Shown: positions 8,752-16,590 of the stretch, one piece after another | Numbering within the stretch: position 1 is the first letter of the stretch | How the letters are laid out: each line of letters opens with the position of its first letter | DNA from: Microbacterium sp. | GTDB taxonomy: Bacteria > Actinomycetota > Actinomycetes > Actinomycetales > Microbacteriaceae | Assembly (NCBI GenBank): GCA_002703245.1 | Contig: NZTV01000066.1 | Coordinates: forward strand, 1-32,642 | Direction of reading: 5' to 3' | Length of the DNA stretch: 32,642 nt | Notes under the pieces: model-generated | Databases searched by the model: none | Seen by the model: the letters and a program-made list of their open reading frames with translations, nothing else | Told to the model about the DNA's origin: nothing | Position numbers and translations under genes: made by a program

Positions 8752-9645
8752 GTGTACAGTGCGATCGCGCGGAACAAGCGCAACACCTGGTTCATCCTGA
8801 TCGGTTTCGTGCTCGTGCTCGGTGCGATCGGGTGGCTGGCGGGGTGGCTGCTCGGAAACAACTGGTTCGTCACCGGTTTCATCCTCATCTTCGCGGCCGG
8901 GTACGCCACCGTGCAGTACTTCTTCGCCGACCGTGAGGCATTGGCGATGGCAGGCGCCGTGGAGGTGTCCAAACAGGAGGCGCCGCGGTACCACCGTCTC
9001 GTGGAGAACCTCTGCATCACGACCGGCACACCGATGCCGACCCTGTACGTCGTGGAGGATCCCGCACCCAACGCCTTCGCGACCGGTCGCAAGCCCGAGG
9101 AAGCGGCGATCACCGTGACGACCGGGCTGTTCGAGATGATGACCGACCGTGAGCTGGAGGGCGTGCTCGGCCACGAACTCGGGCACATCCGTAACTACGA
9201 CATCCGGGTGTCGCTGATCGTGTTCGGTCTGGTCGTCGCGGTGGGGATCCTCGCCGACATCATGCTTCGTGCCGCCTTCTTCGGGGGGATGCGGCGCGGC
9301 GGGGGCAACAACGGGCAGGCTCAGCTCCTGTTCCTGCTGTTCGGCATCGTCGCGGCCATCGTCGCGCCCCTGTTGGCCGGTGTGGTGCAGGCCGCGATCT
9401 CGCGTCAGCGCGAGTACCTCGCCGACGCGACCAGTGCTCTGACCACGCGCGACCCGGACGGGCTCGCCTCGGCACTGGCGAAGCTCGAGCGGTACGGCCA
9501 GCCGTTGCGCCGGGAGAATACGTCGATGGCGCACCTGTGGTTCGCCAACCCGCTGGCACCGAAGGCGTTCGCGAAGCTGTTCGCGACCCACCCGCCGATC
9601 CCCGATCGCATCGAACGCCTCCACGACATCGGCGGCTCGTTCTGA
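8752..9645 (+). CDS. htpX: HtpX-like M48 family zinc metalloprotease
   Basis: A membrane-embedded endopeptidase that degrades damaged membrane proteins. 297 residues: two N-terminal membrane segments (about 12-34 and 37-58), a cytoplasmic catalytic domain with HELGH at 141-145 (zinc ligands His141 and His145, catalytic Glu142), two more hydrophobic segments (about 153-172 and 182-205), then SRQREYLADATSALTTRD, whose Glu is the likely third zinc ligand. The C-terminal FATHPPIPDRIERL is typical of HtpX. The GTG start at 8752 is preceded by gggga with suitable spacing. It follows lemA and ends 4 bases before the end of the convergent gene, with no terminator hairpin between them. Confidence 0.93.
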   Translation: MYSAIARNKRNTWFILIGFVLVLGAIGWLAGWLLGNNWFVTGFILIFAAGYATVQYFFADREALAMAGAVEVSKQEAPRYHRLVENLCITTGTPMPTLYVVEDPAPNAFATGRKPEEAAITVTTGLFEMMTDRELEGVLGHELGHIRNYDIRVSLIVFGLVVAVGILADIMLRAAFFGGMRRGGGNNGQAQLLFLLFGIVAAIVAPLLAGVVQAAISRQREYLADATSALTTRDPDGLASALAKLERYGQPLRRENTSMAHLWFANPLAPKAFAKLFATHPPIPDRIERLHDIGGSF

Positions 9646-9649
9646 GCGG

Positions 9650-10558
9650 TCAGAACACGCTGACCACGGCGCGCGTGTCCTCGAAGGAGAGCGTCCCGCG
9701 CAGGGACCAGTCCTCGGTGCGGTAGGTCCGTTCCCCGTCGCCACCGCCGCGCGGTTCGCCGCGCACGGTCGCCACGACGACGCCGTCCGAGGCGTAGACG
9801 GCGTCGCCGAGCGAGAATTCCTGGACGGTCGGATAGACATCGACACGGTAGGTGATCGTCTCGACGGAATCGAAGTCGGCCGGCCAAGGCACATCGAATC
9901 CGCACGCGGCCGGGCCGGCATCCGCGCGGGCGGTGCAGTCGTCGGCGTACGCTTCGATCGCCGACTGTACCGTCGCGACGGCGTCGTCGGCCAGCGCCGC
10001 ATCCAGCGTCACCTCGACGGTCTCCTGCGAACTGATCGCGACCTCGTCGGCGCCGGTGAGCACCTCGGCAGGCAACGGCGCGAGCGGGTACCGGGCGGGA
10101 AGGAGCGGGATCGAGGCCCCGTCGGAGATGCTCGTGCCCCCGACCTGAACGGCATCACCGGGTGAGGTCGATGCGGTCAGCTCGCCGAGGTCGTCGATGA
10201 CCACGTGGGCACCGTCGCCTTGCGAGAGCACGGTGAAGGGGATCTGCCTGCGCGTGTCGCCGAAGACGGCCGAGGCCTCGACGGTGGCGCGGCTGGCCCG
10301 GCTCGTGTCGATCGTCTCGACACGTGCATCGGTGACCGACCGCGCTCCGGAGAACGCCTCCGCGGCACCCTCCGGCAGAGGATCGCGCCGGAGGACCTCG
10401 ATCTGCGCGACGTCGCCGCGCTCGAGTGCCGCGAGATAGTCTTCGGCGGTCTCCCGCGCCGTCGGCTCGCCGCGGGCCGCGAGCAACCACCAGGCCGCGG
10501 CGATCACTGCCGCGACGGTCAGCAGGCCGACCCCGCCGAGGAGGACTCGACGACTCAC
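9650..10558 (-). CDS. Membrane-anchored extracytoplasmic protein of unknown function
   Basis: 302 residues from GTG 10558. A short basic start (SRR) is followed by a single hydrophobic segment (about 5-27), probably an uncleaved anchor because no clear lipobox Cys or AXA site follows. Directly after it comes ARETAEDYLAALERGDVAQIEVL, resembling the first helices of small NTF2-like/DUF4878-type domains. The remainder is mostly beta-rich, acidic and exported in character, with two Cys (DDCTARADAGPAACG) that could form a disulfide. The start overlaps the stop of the YcaQ-like gene as GTGA, so the two are co-translated. I do not recognise a named family for the whole protein. Confidence 0.8.
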   Translation of the reverse strand: MSRRVLLGGVGLLTVAAVIAAAWWLLAARGEPTARETAEDYLAALERGDVAQIEVLRRDPLPEGAAEAFSGARSVTDARVETIDTSRASRATVEASAVFGDTRRQIPFTVLSQGDGAHVVIDDLGELTASTSPGDAVQVGGTSISDGASIPLLPARYPLAPLPAEVLTGADEVAISSQETVEVTLDAALADDAVATVQSAIEAYADDCTARADAGPAACGFDVPWPADFDSVETITYRVDVYPTVQEFSLGDAVYASDGVVVATVRGEPRGGGDGERTYRTEDWSLRGTLSFEDTRAVVSVF

Positions 10559-11859
10559 GAGGCCACCGCGAATCCCTCGGGGGAGGGCGGCCCGTCGACC
10601 GGGGCGGCTGTGCCGTGCGGGCTCGACGGCCCGGCGTCGTGTCGCGCGGCGTCGCCGAGCGCACCGGCCAGATCGTCGGTCGCGTCGCCCCAGTGGGAAA
10701 CCGACACCGTGTCGAGCCCCTGCCACGCCGCGGCCGCGCGTAGTCGCTCGGCGACGCGCTCGGCGGCATCCGGAGGAGCCCCGGGCTCCCACCACGCCGA
10801 CTGCACGAGCAGCCGACCACGGGCGCGGTCGGCCTTGAGGTCGGTGCGCCCCACGACGTCGTCTCCGACCACGATCGGAAGCGAGTAGTAGCCGTACCGG
10901 CGTCGTGCGGCGGGGGTGTAGATCTCGATGCGGTACTCGAAGTCGAAGAGCCGCGCGGCCCGCTCCCGGAACCACACGACCGGGTCGAACGGGGTGAGGA
11001 TCGCGGCCGCGTCGATCCGACGGGGCAGGCGGGCCGAGCGGTGCACCCACGCCGGTGCCGGGCGGCCGCCGACGCGCCATCCCTCGACGGCGACGGGGGA
11101 GAGCTCGCCGGCGTCGACGAGGTCGTGCACCGCTGTCAGGACGGCTCTGCGGTCCCGGATCCGCCAGTAATCGGCGAGGTCGGATGCGGTCGCGACGCCG
11201 TACGCGGCCGCGGCGCGTGAGACGAGTTCGCGGATCGCCTCCTCGCGCGGGACCGGCACGCGTGCGGCGTCGGGGATCACCTGTGAGGCCAATCCGTACC
11301 GCCGTTCGAACCCTCGCCGACCGGCGATGGCCACCTCGCCGTAAAGCCACAGATACTCCAGCGCCGATTTGACCTCGTCCCAGTCCCACCAGGGGCCGCG
11401 CGACGAGTGTCGGGCGTCCCGTTCGATCTGCGCGGGACGCAACGGTCCACGGGAGGCCAACTCGTCGCGCACCCATGCGACGGTGTCCGCGTGGCGTCGC
11501 GTCCAGCCCGCCGGGGCATCATGCCGGCGCCTCATCTCCTGCATCCGGAAGTCGAACAGGCCCCAGTCCGCAGCCGGGATGAAGGCGGCCACATGGGCCC
11601 AATACTCGACGAACGACGGCTTGCCGGTGAACAGCAGACGGTCCAGCGCGTCGGTTTCGTACGCGCCGAGGCGCGAGAACAGCGGCATGTAGTGCGACCG
11701 GGCGAACACGTTGACCGAGTCGATCTGCAGGGTCCGCAGGCGCCGGATCGTCGCCGCGAGCGCACGGGTGCCCGCACTCCCGTCGATCGGCGGCATGCCG
11801 AAGCCCTGGGCGGCCAATGCGACGCGCCGCGCCTCCACCGTGCTCAGGGTCGCCTTCAC
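10555..11859 (-). CDS. Winged-helix YcaQ/AlkZ-family DNA glycosylase-like protein
   Basis: 434 residues of the HTH_42 family, which includes AlkZ and YcaQ, glycosylases that unhook interstrand crosslinks or remove bulky alkylated bases. The N-terminal part has RTLQIDSVNVFARSHYMPLFSRLG; Q45-I46-D47 matches the Q-x-D catalytic motif of the YcaQ-like branch, as opposed to Q-x-Q of the antibiotic self-resistance AlkZ branch. Winged-helix segments follow (for example HADTVAWVRDELASRGPLRPAQIE), and AAILTPFDPVVWFRERAARLFDFEYRIEIY is the conserved core block (split here as TPFDPVVWFR / LFDFEYRIEIY). The GTG start at 11859 is supported by a -10 box. Housekeeping repair is the likely role; no biosynthetic cluster is nearby. 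Confidence 0.88.
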   Translation of the reverse strand: MKATLSTVEARRVALAAQGFGMPPIDGSAGTRALAATIRRLRTLQIDSVNVFARSHYMPLFSRLGAYETDALDRLLFTGKPSFVEYWAHVAAFIPAADWGLFDFRMQEMRRRHDAPAGWTRRHADTVAWVRDELASRGPLRPAQIERDARHSSRGPWWDWDEVKSALEYLWLYGEVAIAGRRGFERRYGLASQVIPDAARVPVPREEAIRELVSRAAAAYGVATASDLADYWRIRDRRAVLTAVHDLVDAGELSPVAVEGWRVGGRPAPAWVHRSARLPRRIDAAAILTPFDPVVWFRERAARLFDFEYRIEIYTPAARRRYGYYSLPIVVGDDVVGRTDLKADRARGRLLVQSAWWEPGAPPDAAERVAERLRAAAAWQGLDTVSVSHWGDATDDLAGALGDAARHDAGPSSPHGTAAPVDGPPSPEGFAVAS

Positions 11860-11865
11860 GCGGTC

Positions 11866-11871
11866 AGCCTA
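11866..11871 (-). promoter_or_regulatory. -10 box for YcaQ-like gene, probably leaderless
   Basis: On the minus strand TAGGCT lies 6 bases before GTG 11859. It also fixes that GTG as the start. It is about 30 bases from the opposite-facing box of the AI-2E permease gene. Confidence 0.6.
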
Positions 11872-11901
11872 GCGGGGCCCGACCTCGAGCCGGGGACCTC
11901 C

Positions 11902-11907
11902 TAGACT
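11902..11907 (+). promoter_or_regulatory. -10 box for AI-2E permease gene
   Basis: TAGACT is followed by GGC, then ATG 11911 and ATG 11914. The 6-base spacing seen elsewhere in this window is met by the second ATG, so that one is taken as the start. Confidence 0.55.
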
Positions 11908-11913
11908 GGCATG

Positions 11914-13110
11914 ATGAACGGTCCTGACGACACGTCCCGTGGCTCGTTCTTCTCCGCACTCCGCGACCGCACGCGCATCGTCTCGGGAGAGTTGAGCGGA
12001 CAGGTGCCCCGGGGGCTGCGGCTGACGGCAGAGTACGCGTGGCGCTTCCTGTTGATCGCTGCCGCCGTCGGTGTCCTCATCTGGCTGATCATCCAGCTGA
12101 AGCTCCTGATCATCCCCCTCATGGTCGCCATCCTCGTCACGGCGTTGCTGTGGCCGTTCTTCGCGTGGATGATCCGGCACCGGTTCCCGCGGTGGGTGGC
12201 GATCGTCCTGTCCCTGCTGGGTACGTTGGCGGTGGTCGCCGGACTGGTGTGGCTGGTCACGTGGCAGGTATCCGCGGAATGGCCTTCCGTGCAAGTTCGC
12301 ACGGTCGAGGCAGCGGCGGAGTTCCGGGACTATCTCGTGCAGGGGCCGTTGCATCTCACCGAAGAGCAGATCGACGATCTACTGGGGCAGGCCGGGACGT
12401 TGCTGCAACAGCAGGCGGAGCTGCTGTGGTCCGGAGCCCTCGCGATCGGCACCACGCTCGGCCACGTGGTCACGGGTGCATTCCTGGCCGTCTTCATCCT
12501 CATCACGCTGCTCGCCGACGGCGCCGGCATCTGGCGGTGGACCGTCAAACTGTTCCCCACGCGTGCGCGGGCGGCCGTGGACGGCGCCGCCAAGGCGGGC
12601 TGGGTGACCGTCATCAACTACGCCCGGACCCAGTTGCTGGTCGCCACGATCGATGCGATCGGCATCGGGTTGGGTGCGGCTCTGCTGGGTGTGCCGTTGG
12701 CGATCCCCATCGGCGTGTTGGTCTTCCTCGGCGCGTTCATCCCGTTCGTGGGCGCCGTCATCACCGGCGCGCTCGCGGTGTTCCTCGCCCTCGTGTACAG
12801 CGGGCCCTGGATCGCACTGTGGATGCTCGTGGTGGTGCTGGGGGTCCAGCAACTCGAAGGCCATGTCCTCCAGCCGTTGCTGATGGGTTCGGCGGTCAAG
12901 GTGCACCCGCTCGCGGTCGTGCTCGTCGTCGCCGGCGGTGCGATGGTCGCGGGCATCCCGGGCGCGCTGTTCGCGGTTCCCCTGGCTGCCTTCGTCAACG
13001 TCGTCGCTGTCTATCTGAGCGAACGCGCCTGGGAGACCGGCGCCGACCCGCGGGCCACCGCGGATCTGATCTGGACCACCGTCCCGAGAACCAGGAGGAC
13101 GCGCGCGTGA
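11914..13110 (+). CDS. AI-2E family transporter (putative permease)
   Basis: 398 residues from ATG 11914 (399 if ATG 11911 is used). The layout fits the family: a soluble N-terminus (about 1-45), two adjacent membrane segments (about 46-72 and 88-112), an extramembrane helical region (about 115-170), then a dense set of membrane segments to about residue 375, including the glycine-rich FLGAFIPFVGAVITGALAV and the conserved LEGHVLQPLLMGSAVKVHPL motif. Members range from the TqsA quorum-signal exporter to Na+/H+ antiporter-like proteins, so the cargo is unknown. Its stop overlaps the ilvA start as GTGA (13107-13110). Confidence 0.9.
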   Translation: MNGPDDTSRGSFFSALRDRTRIVSGELSGQVPRGLRLTAEYAWRFLLIAAAVGVLIWLIIQLKLLIIPLMVAILVTALLWPFFAWMIRHRFPRWVAIVLSLLGTLAVVAGLVWLVTWQVSAEWPSVQVRTVEAAAEFRDYLVQGPLHLTEEQIDDLLGQAGTLLQQQAELLWSGALAIGTTLGHVVTGAFLAVFILITLLADGAGIWRWTVKLFPTRARAAVDGAAKAGWVTVINYARTQLLVATIDAIGIGLGAALLGVPLAIPIGVLVFLGAFIPFVGAVITGALAVFLALVYSGPWIALWMLVVVLGVQQLEGHVLQPLLMGSAVKVHPLAVVLVVAGGAMVAGIPGALFAVPLAAFVNVVAVYLSERAWETGADPRATADLIWTTVPRTRRTRA

Positions 13111-14333
13111 GCGCACCCACTATCGAAGAGTTCACCGATGCCGCCCGCACTCTGGACGGCGTCATCGCACGAACCCCGACCGACCGCTCGCAGTTCCTCT
13201 CCGACCTGCTCGGAGTGCCCGTGCACCTCAAGCTCGAGAATCTGCAGCGCACCGGGTCGTTCAAGATCCGCGGAGCGACCTATCGGCTCTCCCGGCTGAG
13301 CGAGGCCGAGCGGGAGCGCGGTGTCGTCGCCGCCTCCGCCGGCAATCACGCGCAGGGTGTCGCCCTGGCGGCGCAGACGCTCGGGATCCCCGCGACGATC
13401 TTCATGCCGTTGGGCGTTCCGGTGCCCAAATTGTTGGCCACGCGAGGGTACGGTGCCGACGTCGTCCTCGAAGGTGCCACGGTCGAGACCCCACTGCGAC
13501 TGGCCGCCGAGTACGCCGATCGCACCGGCGCCGTGCTCATCCACCCCTTCGACCACCGCGACGTGATCGTCGGACAGGGGACGCTGGGCATGGAGCTCTA
13601 CGACGAGGTGCCCGAGGTGGAGACGGTGGTGCTGGGCATCGGCGGGGGTGGTCTGCTGGCCGGTGTCGCCGCCGCGGTCAAGGCGCGTGCCGCGGCCGAG
13701 GGGCGTCACGTGCGCATCATCGGTGTCCAGGCGGAGAATTCCGCCGCTTATCCTGCGTCGATGGCGGCGGGCGAACCGCTCGAGGTCGAGACGCGTCCGA
13801 CGATCGCCGACGGCATCGCGGTGGCCCGTCCCGGCGATCTCCCGTTCGAGATCATCCACGACCTCGTCGACGAGGTCGTTACCGTGACCGAGGATGACAT
13901 CGCCCGCGCCCTGCTGGTGCTGCTGGAGCGTGCCAAGCAGGTCGTCGAACCCGCGGGCGCGGTCGGCGTCGCAGCGATCCTCGCCGGAAAGATCACCGCC
14001 ACCGGCCCCACGGTGACCGTGCTGTCCGGCGGCAACATCGACCCGCTCCTGTTGCAGCGCGTGGTCGCCCACGGGCTCGCGGCCTCCGGCCGCTACATGA
14101 GCCTGCGCATCCCGCTGCCGGACCGTCCCGGCCAGCTCGCGAGGGTGTCGGAGCTGCTCGCGCTCGCCGGCGCGAACGTCATCGAGGTGCTCCACACCCG
14201 GCACGGCCAGGGGCTGCAGATCTCCGAGGTGATCCTGCAGTTGAGCGTCGAGACCCGAGGCGCCGAACACCGCGCCCACGTGATCTCGACCTTGGAGCAG
14301 GCCGGGTTCACCGCGACGGTCGTCACCGACTGA
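13107..14333 (+). CDS. ilvA: Threonine ammonia-lyase (threonine dehydratase) with C-terminal ACT domain
   Basis: PLP enzyme that deaminates L-threonine to 2-oxobutanoate, the first committed step to isoleucine. 408 residues from GTG 13107, which has a strong ribosome site (aggagg, 13093-13098) and a GTGA overlap with the permease gene. The PLP lysine is K53 in RTGSFKIRGA. ASAGNHAQGVA holds the carboxylate-binding loop, GIGGGGLLAGVA the phosphate-binding glycines, and TVLSGGNIDP the ring-nitrogen serine region. Residues about 330-408 form one ACT domain (SLRIPLPDRPGQLARV), so this is the one-ACT form of about 400 residues, not the two-domain E. coli IlvA of about 510. The ACT domain suggests allosteric control by an amino acid (inference). 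A hairpin terminator follows. Confidence 0.94.
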   Translation: MSAPTIEEFTDAARTLDGVIARTPTDRSQFLSDLLGVPVHLKLENLQRTGSFKIRGATYRLSRLSEAERERGVVAASAGNHAQGVALAAQTLGIPATIFMPLGVPVPKLLATRGYGADVVLEGATVETPLRLAAEYADRTGAVLIHPFDHRDVIVGQGTLGMELYDEVPEVETVVLGIGGGGLLAGVAAAVKARAAAEGRHVRIIGVQAENSAAYPASMAAGEPLEVETRPTIADGIAVARPGDLPFEIIHDLVDEVVTVTEDDIARALLVLLERAKQVVEPAGAVGVAAILAGKITATGPTVTVLSGGNIDPLLLQRVVAHGLAASGRYMSLRIPLPDRPGQLARVSELLALAGANVIEVLHTRHGQGLQISEVILQLSVETRGAEHRAHVISTLEQAGFTATVVTD

Positions 14334-14342
14334 GAACGACCG

Positions 14343-14385
14343 CGGGCCGCCTCGCGGCGTGTGTCACACGCGGCGAGACGGCCCG
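14343..14385. terminator. Bidirectional hairpin between ilvA and greA
   Basis: A long inverted repeat centred on base 14364: inner arms GCGTGTG / CACACGC, outer arms CGGGCCGCCTCGC / GCGAGACGGCCCG, with two mismatches over 21 positions. It lies between two convergent genes and has no T-run, which is common for actinobacterial terminators. Confidence 0.75.
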
Positions 14386-14416
14386 TCGTCGATGCGCCGC
14401 CGTCGATGGCGGGAGG

Positions 14417-14908
14417 TCACTGCCCGTCGTAGGTTTCGACCTTGACGATCTCCACCGAGATGTCCTTGCCGTTGGGGGCGGTGTACGAGACCTTCTCGCC
14501 CTCCTTGCGGCCGATGATCGCCTCGCCCAGCGGCGAGACCTCGCTGTACACGTCGAGCTCGGTCCCGCCGGCGATCTCGCGGTTGCCCAGCAGGAAGGTC
14601 TCCTCGCCACCGGCGATGACGGCGGTGACGACGGTGCCCGGCTCGACGATGCCGTGGCTCTGGGGGGTGTCGCCGACCTTGGCGGACTTCAGCAGCGCCT
14701 GCAGCGTGCGGATGCGGGCCTCCTGCTTGCCCTGTTCGTCCTTGGCCGCGTGGTAGCCGCCGTTCTCCTTGAGGTCGCCCTCCTCGCGCGCCGCTTCGAT
14801 GCGCTTGGCGATCTCCTCCCGTCCGGTGGTCGAGAGGTGCTCGAGTTCGGCGGTGAGCCGGTCATGGGCCTCTTGCGTGAGGAACGTCACCTGGGCGTCG
14901 TTAGACAC
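14417..14908 (-). CDS. greA: Transcription elongation factor GreA
   Basis: Rescues backtracked RNA polymerase by stimulating cleavage of the transcript 3' end. 163 residues from GTG 14908, which has a good ribosome site (aaggag, 7 bases before it); the frame is open further upstream but those residues do not match the family. The N-terminal coiled coil (about 10-80) has the acidic tip EEGDLKENGGYHAAKDEQG, with the Asp and Glu that act in the polymerase secondary channel. The C-terminal FKBP-like domain includes YSEVSPLGEAIIGRKEGEKV. Length is slightly above the usual 155-160. A hairpin separates it from DUF4307 upstream, so greA probably has its own promoter in 14909-14965, where no strong box is visible. 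Confidence 0.95.
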   Translation of the reverse strand: MSNDAQVTFLTQEAHDRLTAELEHLSTTGREEIAKRIEAAREEGDLKENGGYHAAKDEQGKQEARIRTLQALLKSAKVGDTPQSHGIVEPGTVVTAVIAGGEETFLLGNREIAGGTELDVYSEVSPLGEAIIGRKEGEKVSYTAPNGKDISVEIVKVETYDGQ

Positions 14909-14965
14909 GTCAATCTCCTTCGGTTCGGATGGGCTCGTCGTGAGAATCCGGTGCGGATAACCGAA

Positions 14966-14989
14966 ACGCCCCGGCATCGGCCGGGGCGT
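14966..14989 (-). terminator. Intrinsic terminator after DUF4307 gene
   Basis: Perfect 10-bp stem ACGCCCCGGC / GCCGGGGCGT with 4-base loop. On the minus strand it is followed by TTTCGGTTAT, a weak T-rich tail, so it fits termination of the DUF4307 transcript 23 bases past its stop codon. Confidence 0.7.
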
Positions 14990-15011
14990 CAGTCGCCTGT
15001 GTCTCGAAAGA

Positions 15012-15404
15012 CTATGTCACCCAGCACGAGTTGACAAAACCCGTCGTGGCCTCCGCGAGGGTCGGGATCACCTCGCGGATGGCGATCGTGTGCTGCGTCG
15101 ATGCCGGGTACTCGACGATCTTCCATCCGACCACTCCGTGATCGGGATCGCGCGCCTCCAGAGCGCAGGCGACGTCGCGGCCGGCGGGTGCGGCCACCTG
15201 GAAGCTCAGCGACACCGAGTGCTCGTCGACGACGTCGAAGGCGACGGTCTCGACGTCCACGTCGTCGAGCACGTTGCTCACGGCGCCCCAGGCGATCGCG
15301 CCGGCCGCGACGACGCCGACCCCGATCGCCAGGGCCGCCACGAGCCGTCGACGACGCGACGGTGTGCGACCGTACCGGTCGTCGAGTTCATCGGGGGTCG
15401 TCAT
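15012..15404 (-). CDS. DUF4307 domain-containing membrane protein
   Basis: 130 residues. A basic, cytoplasmic N-terminus with DDRYGRTPSRRRR (the conserved DRYG start of the family) leads into one membrane segment (about 20-42), then a small extracytoplasmic beta domain with two Cys (VACALEARD and FVNSCWVT) that may form a disulfide. In many actinobacteria this gene sits beside greA and the mycothiol conjugate amidase gene mca; here greA is next to it but no mca is present. The function is unknown. The ATG at 15404 is adopted because the family motif starts 8 residues after it. It diverges from the small membrane protein gene. Confidence 0.85.
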   Translation of the reverse strand: MTTPDELDDRYGRTPSRRRRLVAALAIGVGVVAAGAIAWGAVSNVLDDVDVETVAFDVVDEHSVSLSFQVAAPAGRDVACALEARDPDHGVVGWKIVEYPASTQHTIAIREVIPTLAEATTGFVNSCWVT

Positions 15405-15419
15405 CGGTGGTGCTCCGGA

Positions 15420-15429
15420 AGATTAGGCT
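15420..15429. promoter_or_regulatory. Overlapping divergent -10 boxes (DUF4307 / small membrane protein)
   Basis: On the plus strand TAGGCT (15424-15429) could serve the 96-residue protein. On the minus strand TAATCT (15420-15425) could serve DUF4307. The two boxes overlap, which would make firing mutually exclusive if both are used. Neither has the 6-base spacing to a start seen for other genes. Confidence 0.35.
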
Positions 15430-15469
15430 GGAAGACCAGGCTATGCGCTTCGGCGCGGATCGGGGAAAC

Positions 15470-15760
15470 ATGCACGATGCGCTCGTCGCCCTGGCGACCG
15501 TGGCACCCAGGACCCTCTCGAGCGAGGTCGTCGACCCTGATCTGGTGACCCCCGGCCCATGGGGCTTCCTCGTGTTCGCCCTGCTGGGAGTCGTGGTGAT
15601 CCTTCTCATCACCGACATGATGCGCCGCATCCGTCGCGGCCGCATCCGCGCGGACATCGACGAGCAGCTCGACGCCGAAGAGGCCGCGCATAGACAGGAG
15701 GGCCGGTCGCCCTCGGATGAGGCGTCCGCGGACGAGTCCGGGGAGCAGCCCGGGCGGTGA
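15470..15760 (+). CDS. Small single-pass membrane protein, unknown function
   Basis: 96 residues from ATG 15470, chosen because ggggaa stands 2-3 bases before it; ATG 15443 in the same frame would add nine residues. The N-terminal stretch (about 1-27) is not clearly a signal peptide. One membrane segment (PWGFLVFALLGVVVILLIT, about 28-46) is followed by the basic MMRRIRRGRIR, so the tail should be cytoplasmic, and then a highly acidic tail (DIDEQLDAEEAAHRQ onward) with Ser, Glu and Asp. I do not recognise a named family. The strong GC bias at third codon positions and the membrane-then-basic-then-acidic layout argue that it is a real gene. Confidence 0.7.
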   Translation: MHDALVALATVAPRTLSSEVVDPDLVTPGPWGFLVFALLGVVVILLITDMMRRIRRGRIRADIDEQLDAEEAAHRQEGRSPSDEASADESGEQPGR

Positions 15761-15773
15761 ATCGGCGGTCGAC

Positions 15774-16511
15774 TCACCCGGCGTGATAGGCCGGGTGCAG
15801 CGCGATCAGCAGGCACGCCGTCCAGTGGCACAGGAACGCCAGCACCGTGCACACGTGGAAGATCTCGTGGAAACCGAAGTGCCCCGGCCACGGGTTCGGG
15901 CGCTTGAGCGCGTAGACGACCGCGCCGAACGTGTAGAGCAGGCCGCCCACGATGACGAGGATCATCATGGCGGGACTGGCGGCGAACAGATCCGCCATGT
16001 ACATCACCGCGGCCCATCCCAGCACCAGGTAGAGGGCGACGTAGAGCCATCGTGGGGCGTCGATCCAGAACACTCGGAACAGGATCCCGAGGATCGCGCC
16101 GCCCCACACCAGGGACAGCAGCAGCACCGCCTTCGGGGTGGGCAGGGCGAGCACCGCGATCGGCGTGTACGTTCCGGCGATCAGGAGCAGGATGTTCGCG
16201 TGATCGATGCGCTTGAGCGTGGCGCGCATCTTCGGCTTCCAGTCGAAGCGGTGGTAAAGAGCGGAGTTGCCGAACAACAGCAGCGAGGTCGCCATGAACA
16301 CCGCAGACGACCACTTCGCCGGCGCGCCCTGCGCGAGCGCGATGAGAACGATGCCCGCGGCGATCGCGACGGGGAACGTCGCGGCGTGGATCCATCCCCG
16401 CCAGCTCGGCTTCAGCTCGGTCTGCGCGCTGACGGCGGTCGCTTCGAGCAGGGGGAGCTCGGGCATCTTGGCGCCCTCGTCGGACACGTTCATGCGCTCG
16501 CGGCGGGCCAT
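15774..16511 (-). CDS. Hemolysin III / PAQR family membrane protein
   Basis: 245 residues from ATG 16511. Seven hydrophobic segments between about residues 40 and 245 fit the HlyIII/PAQR fold. Conserved polar positions are visible: the Ser/His region LLFGNSALYHRFDW, with DHANILLLIAGTYTP, and the C-terminal GFHEIFHVCTVLAFLCHW, whose His residues bind zinc in the family. The in-frame ATG at 16472-16490 region and an upstream GTG at 16550 are alternatives; 16511 is preferred because a TACGCT box lies 6 bases before it. The protein is not expected to be a true haemolysin; bacterial members are poorly characterised. It is divergent from the cis-prenyltransferase gene, as in Mycobacterium tuberculosis Rv1085c-Rv1086. 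Confidence 0.88.
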   Translation of the reverse strand: MARRERMNVSDEGAKMPELPLLEATAVSAQTELKPSWRGWIHAATFPVAIAAGIVLIALAQGAPAKWSSAVFMATSLLLFGNSALYHRFDWKPKMRATLKRIDHANILLLIAGTYTPIAVLALPTPKAVLLLSLVWGGAILGILFRVFWIDAPRWLYVALYLVLGWAAVMYMADLFAASPAMMILVIVGGLLYTFGAVVYALKRPNPWPGHFGFHEIFHVCTVLAFLCHWTACLLIALHPAYHAG

Positions 16512-16517
16512 GATCCG

Positions 16518-16523
16518 AGCGTA
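16518..16523 (-). promoter_or_regulatory. -10 box for hemolysin III-like gene, probably leaderless
   Basis: Minus-strand TACGCT lies 6 bases before ATG 16511. If correct, it places the transcript start at that ATG and excludes the longer GTG 16550 version. Confidence 0.55.
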
Positions 16524-16584
16524 CGCGTCGATGTATGCCACCGGGCGCACACGACCTCGCCCCGCGCGTCGGAAGCGTCGGCGG

Positions 16585-16590
16585 TAGGTT
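16585..16590 (+). promoter_or_regulatory. -10 box for uppS
   Basis: TAGGTT lies 6 bases before GTG 16597. The 6 bases between (ggggag) also look like a Shine-Dalgarno sequence, but they are too close to the start codon for a normal leader. Confidence 0.5.

Noticed and set aside
8617..10002. Long minus-strand frame covering htpX
   Set aside because: It is a complement of lemA/htpX coding sequence with low-complexity Arg-rich translation; HtpX motifs on the plus strand are unambiguous.
12039..13106. Upstream extension of the ilvA frame through the permease gene
   Set aside because: It overlaps a well-supported AI-2E permease in another frame, and GTG 13107 has a strong ribosome site and the proper family N-terminus.
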